DNA from: Polynucleobacter sp. SHI8 | GTDB taxonomy: Bacteria; Pseudomonadota; Gammaproteobacteria; Burkholderiales; Burkholderiaceae | Assembly: GCF_027944005.1 (NCBI RefSeq) | Contig: NZ_AP027204.1 | Span: 868,001-932,000 of the forward strand | Direction of reading: 5' to 3' | Length of the DNA stretch: 64,000 nt | Part shown: one piece after another, positions 53,026 to 61,475 of the stretch | How the letters are laid out: each line of letters starts with the position of its first letter | How positions within the stretch are numbered: the first letter of the stretch is position 1 | Made by a program: the position numbers and the translations under genes | Notes under the pieces: generated by a model | Told to the model about the DNA's origin: nothing | The model's database searches: none | Seen by the model: only the letters and a program-made list of their open reading frames with translations

Positions 53026-55251
53026 TTAAGCAAGATTTAAATTTTCTTTATGCAGTGGGAAGTTACGCAGTGGTCGACCGATGGCATTCGAGATTGCATT
53101 AATGACAGCAGGTCCTACAACACAAATCGTTGGCTCACCAACACCACCCCAGAAATCATAGGTCGGAACAAGTACGGATTCCACCTTGGGAACTGAGGCT
53201 AAGCGCAGTGGCGGGTAGGAGTCAAAATTCGTTTGTTTGACCCGGCCATTTTCAATCGTTATTTCGGGATTAAATATGGCACCAAGAGCCATGACAACAG
53301 AACCTTCAATTTGTTCACGAACTAACCATGGATTAACGACATGCCCTGGATTCAGAGCAAAAACTAATCGTTTAATTTTGACCATATTGCCACTCACTGA
53401 CACTTCTGCCACGCACGCTGAGTAGCTACCATATCCCATAAACTGGGCTATGCCTCGATGAACTCCAGATGGTAATGGCTTATCCCAATTGGCTTTTTTT
53501 GCCGCAGCATTTAAAACTCCTAAATGTTTTGGAAACTTTTGCATCATGGCTTGACGAAACGCTAGAGGATCTTTGCCAGCGGCTTTTGCACAATCATCAA
53601 TAAAGCATTCAGTAAAAATTGCATTTTGATTGGTGTTCACCCCACGCCAATGCCCCACAGGAACATGGGTATTTTTCATGACATATTCAGTTAGCAGATT
53701 AGGGAATTGGTAACCTAACTGAGCATCATCAGGTTCTGCATAAAGACCTTGCATTTGGAAGGCATCTTTATTGTCTTTTAAAGCCATTGGAAATAAGGTT
53801 GCGCGTATGGAAGGACCTGCAACCTTCATATGCATTCCTGTGATATTGCCACTTCCGTCAAGACCTGCAGACATTTTTGCAACGGCTAAGGGATGGTAAA
53901 AGTCATGCGTCATATCTTCTTCGCGACTCCAGAGCATTTTTACAGGAACACCAGGGAAGTTTTTTGCAATCAAGGTAGCCAAGCGCACAAAGTCTTGGGC
54001 CGCGGCGCGTCTTCCAAGTCCCGTTCCCGCATCTAATTTATATAATTCGCATTTTTCCAAAGGAAGTCCTGCTGTTTCTGATAAGGCCGCGAATGAGCCC
54101 TCGCCAGTTTGCGTAGGTACCCAAGCTTCTGCCCGGTCTGGTGTCCAGCGCACGGTCGCATTCATGGGCTCCATCGTGGCATGCGCTTGATATGGTGTGT
54201 AATAAATTGCTTCTATAGTTTTTGAAGAGTTTTTAATGGCGTTTAAAGCATCACCCTCTTTACGCAGAGCAAAATCACCAGATTCATTGAGACTACTCAG
54301 CATGATTTGATCAATTTCTTTAGAAGAAACTGCGGCACCTTTACCCTCATCCCAAACAATTGGAAGAGCATCTAAAGCCGTTTTGGCTCGCCACCATGTG
54401 TCTGCAACGACAGCGATGGTGGAATCATTGACTTTAACAACACCTTTTACGCCGCGTAAGTTTTTCACTTTCGCTTCATCGTAGCTAACCACCTTGCCAC
54501 CAAAGACAGGACAGGCTTTGACAGCAGCACAGAGCATACCTGGTAATTGCAGATCAGCACCATAAACCTTGGTGCCATTGACTTTGTCTGCTGTATCTAG
54601 GCGAGTAATTGGCTTACCTGCTACTTTCCAAGTTCTTGGATCTTTTAAGGTGATGGATTTTGGATCAGGAGGCGTTAGCTTAGAAGCCGCTTCTGCAACA
54701 CGACCATAGGTCGTTTTTTTACTAGATTTGGCATGTGTAATGACACCCTTATTGACGGTGAGCTCACTGACAGGAACATTGAGTTCATTAGCGGCTGCTT
54801 GCATCAGCATCATTCGAGCTGCTGCTGCACCTCGACGAATATAGTCCTCCGAAGTACGAACGCCACGGCTGCCGAAAGTTCCCATTTCGCCCCAGACGCG
54901 CTTACGTGCAACACTTTGACCCGGAGTAGGAGATTCCGTAATCACATGTTTCCAGTCACATTCAAGTTCTTCAGCCACTAACTGAGATAGTCCAGTTCGT
55001 GTACCTTGACCCATTTCAGATCTTACAAAGCGAATCACAACAGTTTCATCCGGTTTGATATTGACCCATGCATTGACCTCAGGATCACCCGCATTCATGA
55101 TGGTGTTCGGGTTATAGGCTGTAGTCTTTGCTTTCTGTGCCAAAGCCGTGAGAGGTATTGTGCCAAAACCAATCATCAGACCACCACCAGCAAGTGATGT
55201 GTCAATAATAAAACGGCGACGTGAAGTACTATTAATTGTATTTGTAGTCAT
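53026..55251 (-). CDS. Molybdopterin-binding (large) subunit of a xanthine-dehydrogenase-family oxidoreductase
   Basis: Large subunit of a periplasmic molybdenum hydroxylase of the isoquinoline 1-oxidoreductase (IorB) / aldehyde dehydrogenase type. It has 741 residues with a Tat signal (SRRRFIIDTSLAGGG, about 10-24). Cofactor-contact segments include SEMGQGTRTGLSQLVAEELE, AGTGLGRRAAAQDFVR and the C-terminal GGVGEPTICVVGPA, whose Glu is the probable catalytic base. The start is ATG 55251, preceded by AAGGAGAT; an upstream in-frame start would hide the Tat motif. It follows the 2Fe-2S subunit gene by about 10 bases. The substrate may be an aldehyde or N-heterocycle. Confidence 0.92.
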   Translation of the reverse strand: MTTNTINSTSRRRFIIDTSLAGGGLMIGFGTIPLTALAQKAKTTAYNPNTIMNAGDPEVNAWVNIKPDETVVIRFVRSEMGQGTRTGLSQLVAEELECDWKHVITESPTPGQSVARKRVWGEMGTFGSRGVRTSEDYIRRGAAAARMMLMQAAANELNVPVSELTVNKGVITHAKSSKKTTYGRVAEAASKLTPPDPKSITLKDPRTWKVAGKPITRLDTADKVNGTKVYGADLQLPGMLCAAVKACPVFGGKVVSYDEAKVKNLRGVKGVVKVNDSTIAVVADTWWRAKTALDALPIVWDEGKGAAVSSKEIDQIMLSSLNESGDFALRKEGDALNAIKNSSKTIEAIYYTPYQAHATMEPMNATVRWTPDRAEAWVPTQTGEGSFAALSETAGLPLEKCELYKLDAGTGLGRRAAAQDFVRLATLIAKNFPGVPVKMLWSREEDMTHDFYHPLAVAKMSAGLDGSGNITGMHMKVAGPSIRATLFPMALKDNKDAFQMQGLYAEPDDAQLGYQFPNLLTEYVMKNTHVPVGHWRGVNTNQNAIFTECFIDDCAKAAGKDPLAFRQAMMQKFPKHLGVLNAAAKKANWDKPLPSGVHRGIAQFMGYGSYSACVAEVSVSGNMVKIKRLVFALNPGHVVNPWLVREQIEGSVVMALGAIFNPEITIENGRVKQTNFDSYPPLRLASVPKVESVLVPTYDFWGGVGEPTICVVGPAVINAISNAIGRPLRNFPLHKENLNLA

Positions 55252-55261
55252 ATGTATCTCC

Positions 55262-55759
55262 TTAACCGCGTGTTTGGGGTGTTGCATCATATTGAGCGAG
55301 CACATCGGCTAATTTTTTCTTACCCGATGCCACATGGATTCCATCACGGATTTTTTGGTAAGTTCCACAACGGCAGATATTAGACATCGCATTATCGATA
55401 TCAGCATCCGTTGGTTTAGGAATCCGCTTCAGAAGAGCTGCGGCAGCCATCACTTGACCCGATTGGCAATAGCCACATTGAGGAACATCTAGAGCGATCC
55501 ATGCTTTTTGCACAGGATGAGTATTGTCAGGAGAGAGAGCTTCAATCGTGGTGATTTTCATGCTACCCACAGCAGAAACAGGAATGGAGCAAGAGCGTAC
55601 AGGCTCGCCATTCATATAGACCGTACATGCGCCGCACTGAGCAATACCACAACCATATTTGGTGCCAGTTAAGCCGATGATTTCACGAATCGCCCATAGA
55701 AGGGGCATATTAGGTTCAACGTCGATATTGTGAACCTGATTATTGACGGTTAATTGCAT
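55262..55759 (-). CDS. [2Fe-2S] small subunit of the molybdenum hydroxylase
   Basis: Electron-transfer subunit of 165 residues, IorA-like. The plant-type cluster is formed by YGCGIAQCGACTVYMNG and the Cys in PVRSCSIP. The second cluster has PQCGYCQSGQ and SNICRCGTYQKI. There is no own signal peptide; in this family the complex is exported by the Tat signal on the large subunit. It is directly upstream of the large subunit gene on the minus strand, so the two form one operon. No dedicated cytochrome subunit or XdhC-like maturation gene is adjacent. Confidence 0.94.
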   Translation of the reverse strand: MQLTVNNQVHNIDVEPNMPLLWAIREIIGLTGTKYGCGIAQCGACTVYMNGEPVRSCSIPVSAVGSMKITTIEALSPDNTHPVQKAWIALDVPQCGYCQSGQVMAAAALLKRIPKPTDADIDNAMSNICRCGTYQKIRDGIHVASGKKKLADVLAQYDATPQTRG

Positions 55760-55817
55760 TTTTATCTCCCTTAGTTCTAGTAACTATAATTCATTTCCAT
55801 CCATTCTGAATGAAAGC

Positions 55818-56342
55818 TTATAGATTTGGAAATAGAATCTCCGTAAAGCCAAACTTGGTCATATCTTCGATCCGCATGGGGTAGAGTGTGCCGATTAAGT
55901 GATCACATTCATGTTGTACTACACGCGCATGAAAGCCACTTACCGTGCGATCAATGATTTGCCCCTGTTCACCTAGCCCTTGATAACGAATGTGTTGATA
56001 ACGTGGGACTAAGCCACGTAGCCCAGGAACCGATAGGCAACCTTCCCAACCACTCTCTAGTTCAGGGCTGAGCGGAGTAATCACCGGATTGATCAGAATC
56101 GTCTGGGGAATCGGATCTTCATTGGGATAACGCACATTTTTCTCAAAGCCAAAAACGACAATTTGTAATGAAATACCTATTTGTGGCGCAGCAAGTCCAG
56201 CGCCATTCGCATGCTTCATCGTATCAAGCAGATCTTCAATGAAACCTTGGATTTTTGTCGAGGCAATCGCTTCTAGAGGAACAGAAATTGCCTGTTGAAG
56301 TAATAGGGGTTCGCCCATTTTGAGGATTGGTTTGATGGCCAT
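55818..56342 (-). CDS. def: Peptide deformylase
   Basis: Removes the formyl group from new polypeptides, an iron/zinc metalloenzyme. It has 174 residues. The three motifs are intact: GAGLAAPQIG (motif 1, about 50-59), EGCLSVPGLRG (motif 2, Cys ligand) and VVQHECDHLIGTLYP (motif 3, HExxH). The start MAIKPILKMGEPLL is typical. It is 3 bases after the SRAP gene on the same strand. Genomes often carry a second def beside fmt, so this may be an accessory copy. Confidence 0.96.
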   Translation of the reverse strand: MAIKPILKMGEPLLLQQAISVPLEAIASTKIQGFIEDLLDTMKHANGAGLAAPQIGISLQIVVFGFEKNVRYPNEDPIPQTILINPVITPLSPELESGWEGCLSVPGLRGLVPRYQHIRYQGLGEQGQIIDRTVSGFHARVVQHECDHLIGTLYPMRIEDMTKFGFTEILFPNL

Positions 56343-56345
56343 AAT

Positions 56346-56960
56346 TTATTGTAATTCCGTCATGGATGCATGGTTTAAAAATTGAGAAGCTTGTTCAGGC
56401 GTGGTGGATAACCAGTCATGGAATAAATGAGGCTTTAGGCACACAATCGTTCTTTTTTCTTCATCTGGACGATGAAAGTTTTTCATGAAGGGGTGCTCAT
56501 CAGCATTGATGGTAATTAGTGAAAAGCTTGTGATGATTTCGCCACTGGTGGTATCCATCCAGGTGTCCCAAATCGTTGCAACACCCAAAGGTTCATCGTT
56601 CGAGGAGGAGATGGCAGTTCGAACTGATTTACCAGAAAGATAAGAAGGCTCATAAAAGTGGTCCATCAAAGCAATCCCAAAGCGTCTTGATTTCCAAGCG
56701 GTTCGGTAAGAAGGTTTTTCGGCAATCGTTTCTAGGCGAGCATTGTAGGTATGTTTTTGGATTTTGCGATCTTTGGACCAATGCGGTATGAGGCCAAATT
56801 GCGCCAAACCACAGGCGATTCTTCCTGATTGTTGACTTTTGACAATTAAAGGAGCGGCATATCCTGGAAAAGCCTCCGCTGGATAAGGGCTGGGTAAGTC
56901 AACATCAAAGTTCTTCTTCACCCAAACTTGATTGTAAGTCGATGCAAAACTAATACACAT
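56346..56960 (-). CDS. SOS-response-associated peptidase (SRAP; YedK/HMCES-like)
   Basis: Family members form a thiazolidine link with abasic sites in single-stranded DNA through Cys2, protecting them from cleavage. This 204-residue protein begins MCISF, giving the required N-terminal Cys after Met removal. The other active-site regions are present: the Asn in YNARLETIAEKPSYR, the Glu in DHFYEPSY (usually FYEW) and the His in NADEHPFMKNFHRPDEEKR. It lies between a hydrolase gene and def on the minus strand with gaps of a few bases, so all three may be one transcript. Its cofactor-free DNA-repair role is inferred from family. Confidence 0.93.
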   Translation of the reverse strand: MCISFASTYNQVWVKKNFDVDLPSPYPAEAFPGYAAPLIVKSQQSGRIACGLAQFGLIPHWSKDRKIQKHTYNARLETIAEKPSYRTAWKSRRFGIALMDHFYEPSYLSGKSVRTAISSSNDEPLGVATIWDTWMDTTSGEIITSFSLITINADEHPFMKNFHRPDEEKRTIVCLKPHLFHDWLSTTPEQASQFLNHASMTELQ

Positions 56961-56965
56961 CGGCT

Positions 56966-57865
56966 TTATTGAAAAAAGGCTAGAGCGTCAGTGAGAAGTT
57001 CCTCTGAAGCTTCTTCTGGAATGTAGTGACCGCTATTGACGGTTTTTCCAGAAACATGAGATGCGACCTTACTCCAATCACTCAGTGGTGTAAAGCAGGC
57101 ATTGACTAGACCGTGCTCTCCCCAAAGGACTCGCAGAGGCATCTGTAGTTTTTTACCAGCAGCGATATCAACGCGGTCGTGCTCGAGATCAATGGTTGAA
57201 GCAGCTCGATAGTCCTCGCACATGGCATGAGTACATGCGGGATCTTGCATGGCACTCACGTAGTCATGCCAACATTCTTTGGCAAAAATATCAAGACCTG
57301 CATAGCGACCACCCATAAATTGTTTGAGGAAGAACTCGACATCAGCACCGATCATGGTTTCAGGAATAGGTGCTTTTTGAATCAAGAAAAACCAATGCCA
57401 ATAGCCACGCGCAAATGCCATACTCGTTTGATCATACATGGCGAGAGTGGGTGAGATATCGAGCACCATCAGCTTTTTTACGCATGTAGGATGATCTACC
57501 GCGAGTCGGTGTGACACACGACCACCACGATCATGACCTAAGAGTGAAAAATCCTTAAAACCTAGATGTTTCATGAGTTCAACTTGATCCATGGCCATGG
57601 ACCGTTTTGAATAATTGGAGTGATCCAAATTTCCAGTTGGCTTAGACGATTCGCCATAGCCACGCAAATCACTTGCAATGACAGTAAAGCGCTCACTGAG
57701 TTGTGGGGCAATTAAATGCCAAATGGCTTTACTTTGCGGAAAACCATGCAGAAGAAGTAATGGCGGTCCATTACCAGCCTTTTGATAGGCAATCGTGATT
57801 TCACCATCGGTCGGATGGGTGTAGGAGAATTGTCCCGGAGTAAATCCATTGAGGAGAAGAGCCAT
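56966..57865 (-). CDS. Alpha/beta hydrolase of the fluoroacetate/haloacetate dehalogenase type
   Basis: A 299-residue alpha/beta hydrolase. The nucleophile is Asp, not Ser: LLGHDRGGRVSH places D112, with the carboxylate-binding R113 and R116. HGFPQSKAIWH gives the oxyanion turn, and DLRGYGESSKP is conserved. YWHWFF (H157, W158), the Tyr in CEDYRAAST and the His in NSGHYIP correspond to the halide pocket and catalytic His of fluoroacetate dehalogenases. The full set makes defluorinase/dehalogenase activity plausible, though epoxide hydrolases share part of the pattern and natural substrate is unknown. It is first in the minus-strand run leading to SRAP and def. Confidence 0.88.
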   Translation of the reverse strand: MALLLNGFTPGQFSYTHPTDGEITIAYQKAGNGPPLLLLHGFPQSKAIWHLIAPQLSERFTVIASDLRGYGESSKPTGNLDHSNYSKRSMAMDQVELMKHLGFKDFSLLGHDRGGRVSHRLAVDHPTCVKKLMVLDISPTLAMYDQTSMAFARGYWHWFFLIQKAPIPETMIGADVEFFLKQFMGGRYAGLDIFAKECWHDYVSAMQDPACTHAMCEDYRAASTIDLEHDRVDIAAGKKLQMPLRVLWGEHGLVNACFTPLSDWSKVASHVSGKTVNSGHYIPEEASEELLTDALAFFQ

Positions 57866-58060
57866 GATGAAATTCTTTCGTATGGATGAATTGATTCATT
57901 TATAAATGATAAGGCCTCAACATCTTTTTAATGAAATTTAGATGAATCACGTTGCACCATCTGAATCATCATCATATCTTCTTAAAAATATCACCAACCA
58001 TTCATCTAATATTTTTTTCATTTCGATAGGATAAATCATCTTTAATCAAGAAAGTTTTAT

Positions 58061-58408
58061 ATGAAAAAATTGTTTTTAGTTTGTTTGATGAGCGCTAGTG
58101 TATTTTCAGTATCCGCCAGTGAGACATCAGAGTGTGATGGTAAGGCAAATTGGCAGAAGAGTGCGATGAGTTCTGGAGATGTATTGCTGCGTAAATGTGA
58201 TGTCTTTGGTAGAACTTTTATTGAAGTGAAAGATGAGCTTCATGAAGATCGCTGTATCAGTATTCAAAACGCAAAAAATGGTAAACATTGGAAAGATTTT
58301 TATCTGCACGAAGATGAAGTGAAGTCCATGAGTTTTACTGGAAAAAAAGTACCCAGTCAAATGAAAGTCGTATCCACTCAAGCGATCAACAATACCTGCA
58401 CAAGATAA
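58061..58408 (+). CDS. Small exported hypothetical protein
   Basis: A 115-residue protein not recognised as a known family. It has a standard signal peptide (about 1-19, LMSASVFSVSA|SE). The mature part has four cysteines (in SECDGK, LRKCDVF, EDRCISI and NNTCTR), an even number suited to two disulfides, and no repeats or membrane segment. A 13-base inverted repeat begins 23 bases after its stop. It stands alone on the plus strand opposite the preceding minus-strand block, so it has its own promoter in the AT-rich 195 bases upstream (57866-58060), where I see no gene. Confidence 0.7.
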   Translation: MKKLFLVCLMSASVFSVSASETSECDGKANWQKSAMSSGDVLLRKCDVFGRTFIEVKDELHEDRCISIQNAKNGKHWKDFYLHEDEVKSMSFTGKKVPSQMKVVSTQAINNTCTR

Positions 58409-58430
58409 ATTCAAATAGCTTGTTTTGATT

Positions 58431-58465
58431 CTTGGAAGATATCCGTTATATTGATATCTTCCAAG
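58431..58465 (+). promoter_or_regulatory. Perfect 13-base inverted repeat overlapping a ribosome-binding site
   Basis: CTTGGAAGATATC (58431-58443) and GATATCTTCCAAG (58453-58465) flank a 9-base AT-rich loop. The right arm runs into AAGGAG (58463-58468), the Shine-Dalgarno sequence of the next gene (ATG 58477). There is no T-run, so it is a poor terminator; folding in mRNA would mask part of the ribosome-binding site. Confidence 0.7.
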
Positions 58466-58476
58466 GAGTCAATCAA

Positions 58477-58860
58477 ATGAATCGTCAAACTGATCAGGCA
58501 ATTGTTGCGCAGGTCTATGAACAGTGGCAGCAGCATTTTGCGCCACTCAATTCACAATCATTAGCAAATCTATATGCCGAAGATGCTGTTCTGTTTGGTA
58601 GTCGGATTCCGCCCTATATTGGAAGGACAGCGATCCAATCGTATTTTGAGAACTTACCACCTGAGTTATTTACGGGTGTAGTTTTCACGCCAGAGTATAT
58701 AAAAAGAGTCACTCCAGATGTCATTAGCATTGCTGGAAGTGCCAACTTCCAACGCTCTTCGCAAACACCACTTGAACTCCGTATCACCCATGTGTTGGTT
58801 TATTGCGAGGATCAATGGCAGATTGTGAGTCACCATGTTTCCTCCAAGCAAAACTTATGA
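58477..58860 (+). CDS. NTF2-like (SnoaL/DUF4440-type) protein
   Basis: A 127-residue cytoplasmic protein with the NTF2-like cone fold pattern: an N-terminal helix (AIVAQVYEQWQQHF), then SLANLYAEDAVLFGS, IGRTAIQSYFENL, and C-terminal strands LRITHVLVYCEDQWQIVSHH. Members are small-molecule isomerases, hydratases or binding proteins; no catalytic residues can be assigned. I use ATG 58477 with AAGGAG 8 bases upstream; the longer frame from 58432 begins inside the inverted repeat. Its end overlaps the convergent KTSC gene by 6 bases. Confidence 0.8.
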   Translation: MNRQTDQAIVAQVYEQWQQHFAPLNSQSLANLYAEDAVLFGSRIPPYIGRTAIQSYFENLPPELFTGVVFTPEYIKRVTPDVISIAGSANFQRSSQTPLELRITHVLVYCEDQWQIVSHHVSSKQNL

Positions 58861-59121
58861 AGGGTCACCAAATAAGTTCTTGAGTGAATCCATCGAGGAA
58901 GAGCTCGATGTTTTTTTCGGCTGCGTGGGTGAGTATTCATCTTTAATGTTGTCTTCCCAAAAGGACTTGGGACTGGGGTCGCGACTCATTTTTTCAAAAA
59001 CCCAAAGAGGAACACCCTTGTAAGCAAGGGTGTTGGAATTGTCAAACTGAATATCTAATTGTTTTTCTTGTGGATCATATTCCATACGACGAACATATCC
59101 GCTTAAAAACTCTTTGATCAT
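58855..59121 (-). CDS. KTSC domain protein
   Basis: An 88-residue protein. The first 60 residues fit the KTSC domain, a small family of unknown function found beside or fused to RNA-related enzymes: SGYVRRMEYDPQEKQLDIQF, then LAYKGVPLWVFEKMSRDPS. The remainder is a Ser/Lys-rich tail. Its start overlaps the stop of maiA (4 bases), indicating co-translation with that gene. Confidence 0.82.
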   Translation of the reverse strand: MIKEFLSGYVRRMEYDPQEKQLDIQFDNSNTLAYKGVPLWVFEKMSRDPSPKSFWEDNIKDEYSPTQPKKTSSSSSMDSLKNLFGDPS

Positions 59122-59771
59122 TTTTTGACAGGAGCACCTGGTTGATTCATGGGATGTGCCTTAGCAAAAGCATCAAGAGTTAAGCAGTGATCAGCAATTT
59201 TAACTAATTGAGGTGCATGGCTTAAATCAGCGCCAAATAAACGTGCCCCAATCACATGAGAACATAAGGCGAAATCTGCAAGCGTGACTTGATTGCCCAA
59301 GGTAAACTCACCAAATAGCTTCTCATTATGTAAACGGGCTTCAATTGCTTTGCTACCCTCATTGAACCAATGTTGAGCCCAAGCAGCTTGACCTGCATCA
59401 TCTTGGCCATAGTTCTTGAGTAAAAAGGCGCGGATTCTGGGGACGACTAAGGGGTGAGTATCAGCAGTCGTGATCATCGAGATGGAACGTAAGTAAGCCT
59501 GCTCGTAAGCATCTTTAGGAAGAATCGAGTGACTCGGCCACACCTGTTCGAGGTATTCCAGAATTGCCATGGATTGGGTGATTTTGCGATCATCATGCTC
59601 GAGAAGAGGGATGACGTGTTGCGGATTGAGTTTGTGATAGTCCTCTGAGAATTGATCACCTTCCAGTAAATTAATGATCTTTTCTGTAAAGGGTATCTCT
59701 TTGTAGTTGAGTGCCGCTCGAACACGATACGCTGCTAAAGAACGCCAAAATCCATAAAGTGTGACTGCCAT
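59118..59771 (-). CDS. maiA: Maleylacetoacetate isomerase / zeta-class glutathione transferase
   Basis: Isomerises maleylacetoacetate to fumarylacetoacetate with glutathione, in tyrosine/homogentisate breakdown, or acts on related dicarboxylates. It has 217 residues. The thioredoxin-like domain has YGFWRSLAAYRVRAALN, where the zeta-class SSCS/YRVR motif is present as S-L-A-A-YRVR, so the usual second active-site Ser and Cys are replaced. NPQHVIPLLEHDD and QSMAILEYLEQ are conserved, and the C-terminal domain contains GNQVTLADFALCSHV. No other homogentisate genes are nearby, so the physiological substrate is uncertain. Confidence 0.88.
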   Translation of the reverse strand: MAVTLYGFWRSLAAYRVRAALNYKEIPFTEKIINLLEGDQFSEDYHKLNPQHVIPLLEHDDRKITQSMAILEYLEQVWPSHSILPKDAYEQAYLRSISMITTADTHPLVVPRIRAFLLKNYGQDDAGQAAWAQHWFNEGSKAIEARLHNEKLFGEFTLGNQVTLADFALCSHVIGARLFGADLSHAPQLVKIADHCLTLDAFAKAHPMNQPGAPVKK

Positions 59772-59876
59772 TACTATTCTCCCGTTATTGTTTTAGTGAT
59801 ATAAATATATTATGCATGAGAACTTGGTCATCATTGGGATGAATCGAGCCAATTAATCAATATCAATGGAGAGCCA

Positions 59877-60692
59877 ATGAAATCGACCCTTATAAAAGTG
59901 CTGATGATCCTTAGTGGATTTTTTCTGCAAAGTCTAGTGCATGCCCAAGCTACAACCGAACTCTTATGGTACGGTCAGTCCGCTTTTAAAATTACGACGC
60001 AAACTGGAAAAGTGATCATGATTGATCCTTGGATCTTAAAAAACCCTGTCACACCACCAGAGTTGAAGAATTTAGAAAAAATCGGCAAAGTTGACCTTGT
60101 TTTAGTGACCCATGCGCATTGGGATCATATGGCAGACGCTCCAGATATCGCCAAAATGAATGATGCTCCCTTATATGGACCAGGGGACTTAAACCAAACC
60201 TTCATGAATCTAAATATTTTGCCAGCTAAGCAATTACCTCGCATGAATAAAGGTGGCACGATTTCGCCATTTCCGGGTGTTAAGATTTCAGCAGTTCGCG
60301 CCGAGCATTCATCTACCTATGTTTGGCGAAACCCACAAACGGATAAAGACGAAAGTCATCCTGGAGGAGAGCCTTTAGGTTTCATTATTCAGTTAGAGAA
60401 TGGTTTTACGATTTACCATGCAGGTGATACAGATGTATTTACCGATATGGGATTAATTCAGAAAAGATATCATCCTGATCTCGTTTTGCTACCCATTGGC
60501 GGCAATTTTACGATGGATCCAAAAGGTGCAGCCATGGCCATTAATGACTATTTAAAACCGAAATTTGCTATTCCGATGCACTTTAAAACCAATCCTTACA
60601 ATATTGGCACACCTGAAGAATTTATTGCTGCACTTGGCAAAACCAAAACGCAAGTGATGGTGATGAAGCCAGGAGACACTTTAAAGTTTTAA
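59877..60692 (+). CDS. Exported metallo-beta-lactamase-fold hydrolase (UlaG/UPF0173-like)
   Basis: A 271-residue protein with a signal peptide (1-23, LQSLVHA|QAT). The metal site is H79-A-H81-W-D83-H84, with further ligands in VRAEHSST and YHAGDTDVF and the final His in AIPMHF. WYGQSAFKIT at the start and LLPIGGNFTMDPKGAAMA are typical of the UlaG-like metal-dependent hydrolase group. Most relatives are cytoplasmic, so export is notable. Substrate unknown. It is divergent from maiA. Confidence 0.88.
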   Translation: MKSTLIKVLMILSGFFLQSLVHAQATTELLWYGQSAFKITTQTGKVIMIDPWILKNPVTPPELKNLEKIGKVDLVLVTHAHWDHMADAPDIAKMNDAPLYGPGDLNQTFMNLNILPAKQLPRMNKGGTISPFPGVKISAVRAEHSSTYVWRNPQTDKDESHPGGEPLGFIIQLENGFTIYHAGDTDVFTDMGLIQKRYHPDLVLLPIGGNFTMDPKGAAMAINDYLKPKFAIPMHFKTNPYNIGTPEEFIAALGKTKTQVMVMKPGDTLKF

Positions 60693-60798
60693 ATGACCAA
60701 ATGAGTAAATATTCATTATAAAAAGTGTAATGAATCTTCACTTGTTAATCACACTAAGCGACTACACTACTTTTTCAATCATAAAAAAGGATTCTGTA

Positions 60799-61389
60799 AT
60801 GAAAAAATTAATTATTGCTTCGATGTTGGTTGCGATTACTGGTATGAGCCCAGTCATGGCGCAAAATAAACCACAAGCAATCATTGCGGTTGATGCAGGT
60901 CCTGGTATGTTGAATGCATTAGAAGGTGTTCAGTTTCAGGGAAAATTTAAATCCGTTGATGCTAAAACACGTAAAGTGGTTATTGTTGGACCAGAAGGAC
61001 GTGAATTAGAAGCCATCTTAGGTGATGAAGTGAAAAACTTCGACAAGATCAAGGTGGGTGATATTGTGACAATGACGATTACTAAAGTGATTGTTTCTGA
61101 TGTCAAAGTCATCAACAATGGTATTAAAGAAAGAGAAGAGACACTATCTTATTCACGCGCAAAAACTGGTGACAAGCCAGCTGGTATTGTTGAACATCAA
61201 GTAAAGCTAGTTGCTGATGTGACTGCAATTGATGCGAAGAAAAATATCGTAACCCTCAAGGGACCTTATAAAACCGTGCAAGTAGCGCTAACTCCGGAAA
61301 TATTAAAAGGAGTTAAAGTCGGAAATCAAATTGAAGCGATCATTACACAAAACATTGCTGTACAAGTAACAGCACCACCAGCGAAATAA
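60799..61389 (+). CDS. Exported protein with two internally repeated OB-like halves
   Basis: A 196-residue protein with a signal peptide (about 1-22, SPVMA|QNK). No named family is recognised. Two halves resemble each other: FKSVDAKTRKVVIVGPEGR...KVGDIVTMTITKVI (about 50-100) and VTAIDAKKNIVTLKGPYKT...KVGNQIEAIITQNIAV (about 137-185). The pattern of strand, charged turn and 'KVGD/N' fits a duplicated small beta-barrel. I use ATG 60799, with AAAAGG 9 bases upstream, rather than the frame opening at 60730. A strong terminator follows. Confidence 0.75.
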   Translation: MKKLIIASMLVAITGMSPVMAQNKPQAIIAVDAGPGMLNALEGVQFQGKFKSVDAKTRKVVIVGPEGRELEAILGDEVKNFDKIKVGDIVTMTITKVIVSDVKVINNGIKEREETLSYSRAKTGDKPAGIVEHQVKLVADVTAIDAKKNIVTLKGPYKTVQVALTPEILKGVKVGNQIEAIITQNIAVQVTAPPAK

Positions 61390-61410
61390 GTTACAAAAGC
61401 TATCAATCAA

Positions 61411-61435
61411 AAAAGAACCTTCGGGTTCTTTTTTT
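61411..61435 (+). terminator. Rho-independent terminator
   Basis: A stem AAAAGAACC / GGTTCTTTT with the stable TTCG tetraloop is followed by a T-run (to 61435). It ends the transcript of the preceding exported protein 22 bases after its stop. Confidence 0.92.
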
Positions 61436-61475
61436 GTGCCGTGAAAATATTCTTAGAGGCCCTTAAAATAATCAT

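Noticed and set aside
58431..58465. The inverted repeat as a Rho-independent terminator for the small exported protein gene
   Set aside because: There is no T-run after the stem and the stem is AT-rich; overlap with a ribosome-binding site fits regulation better.
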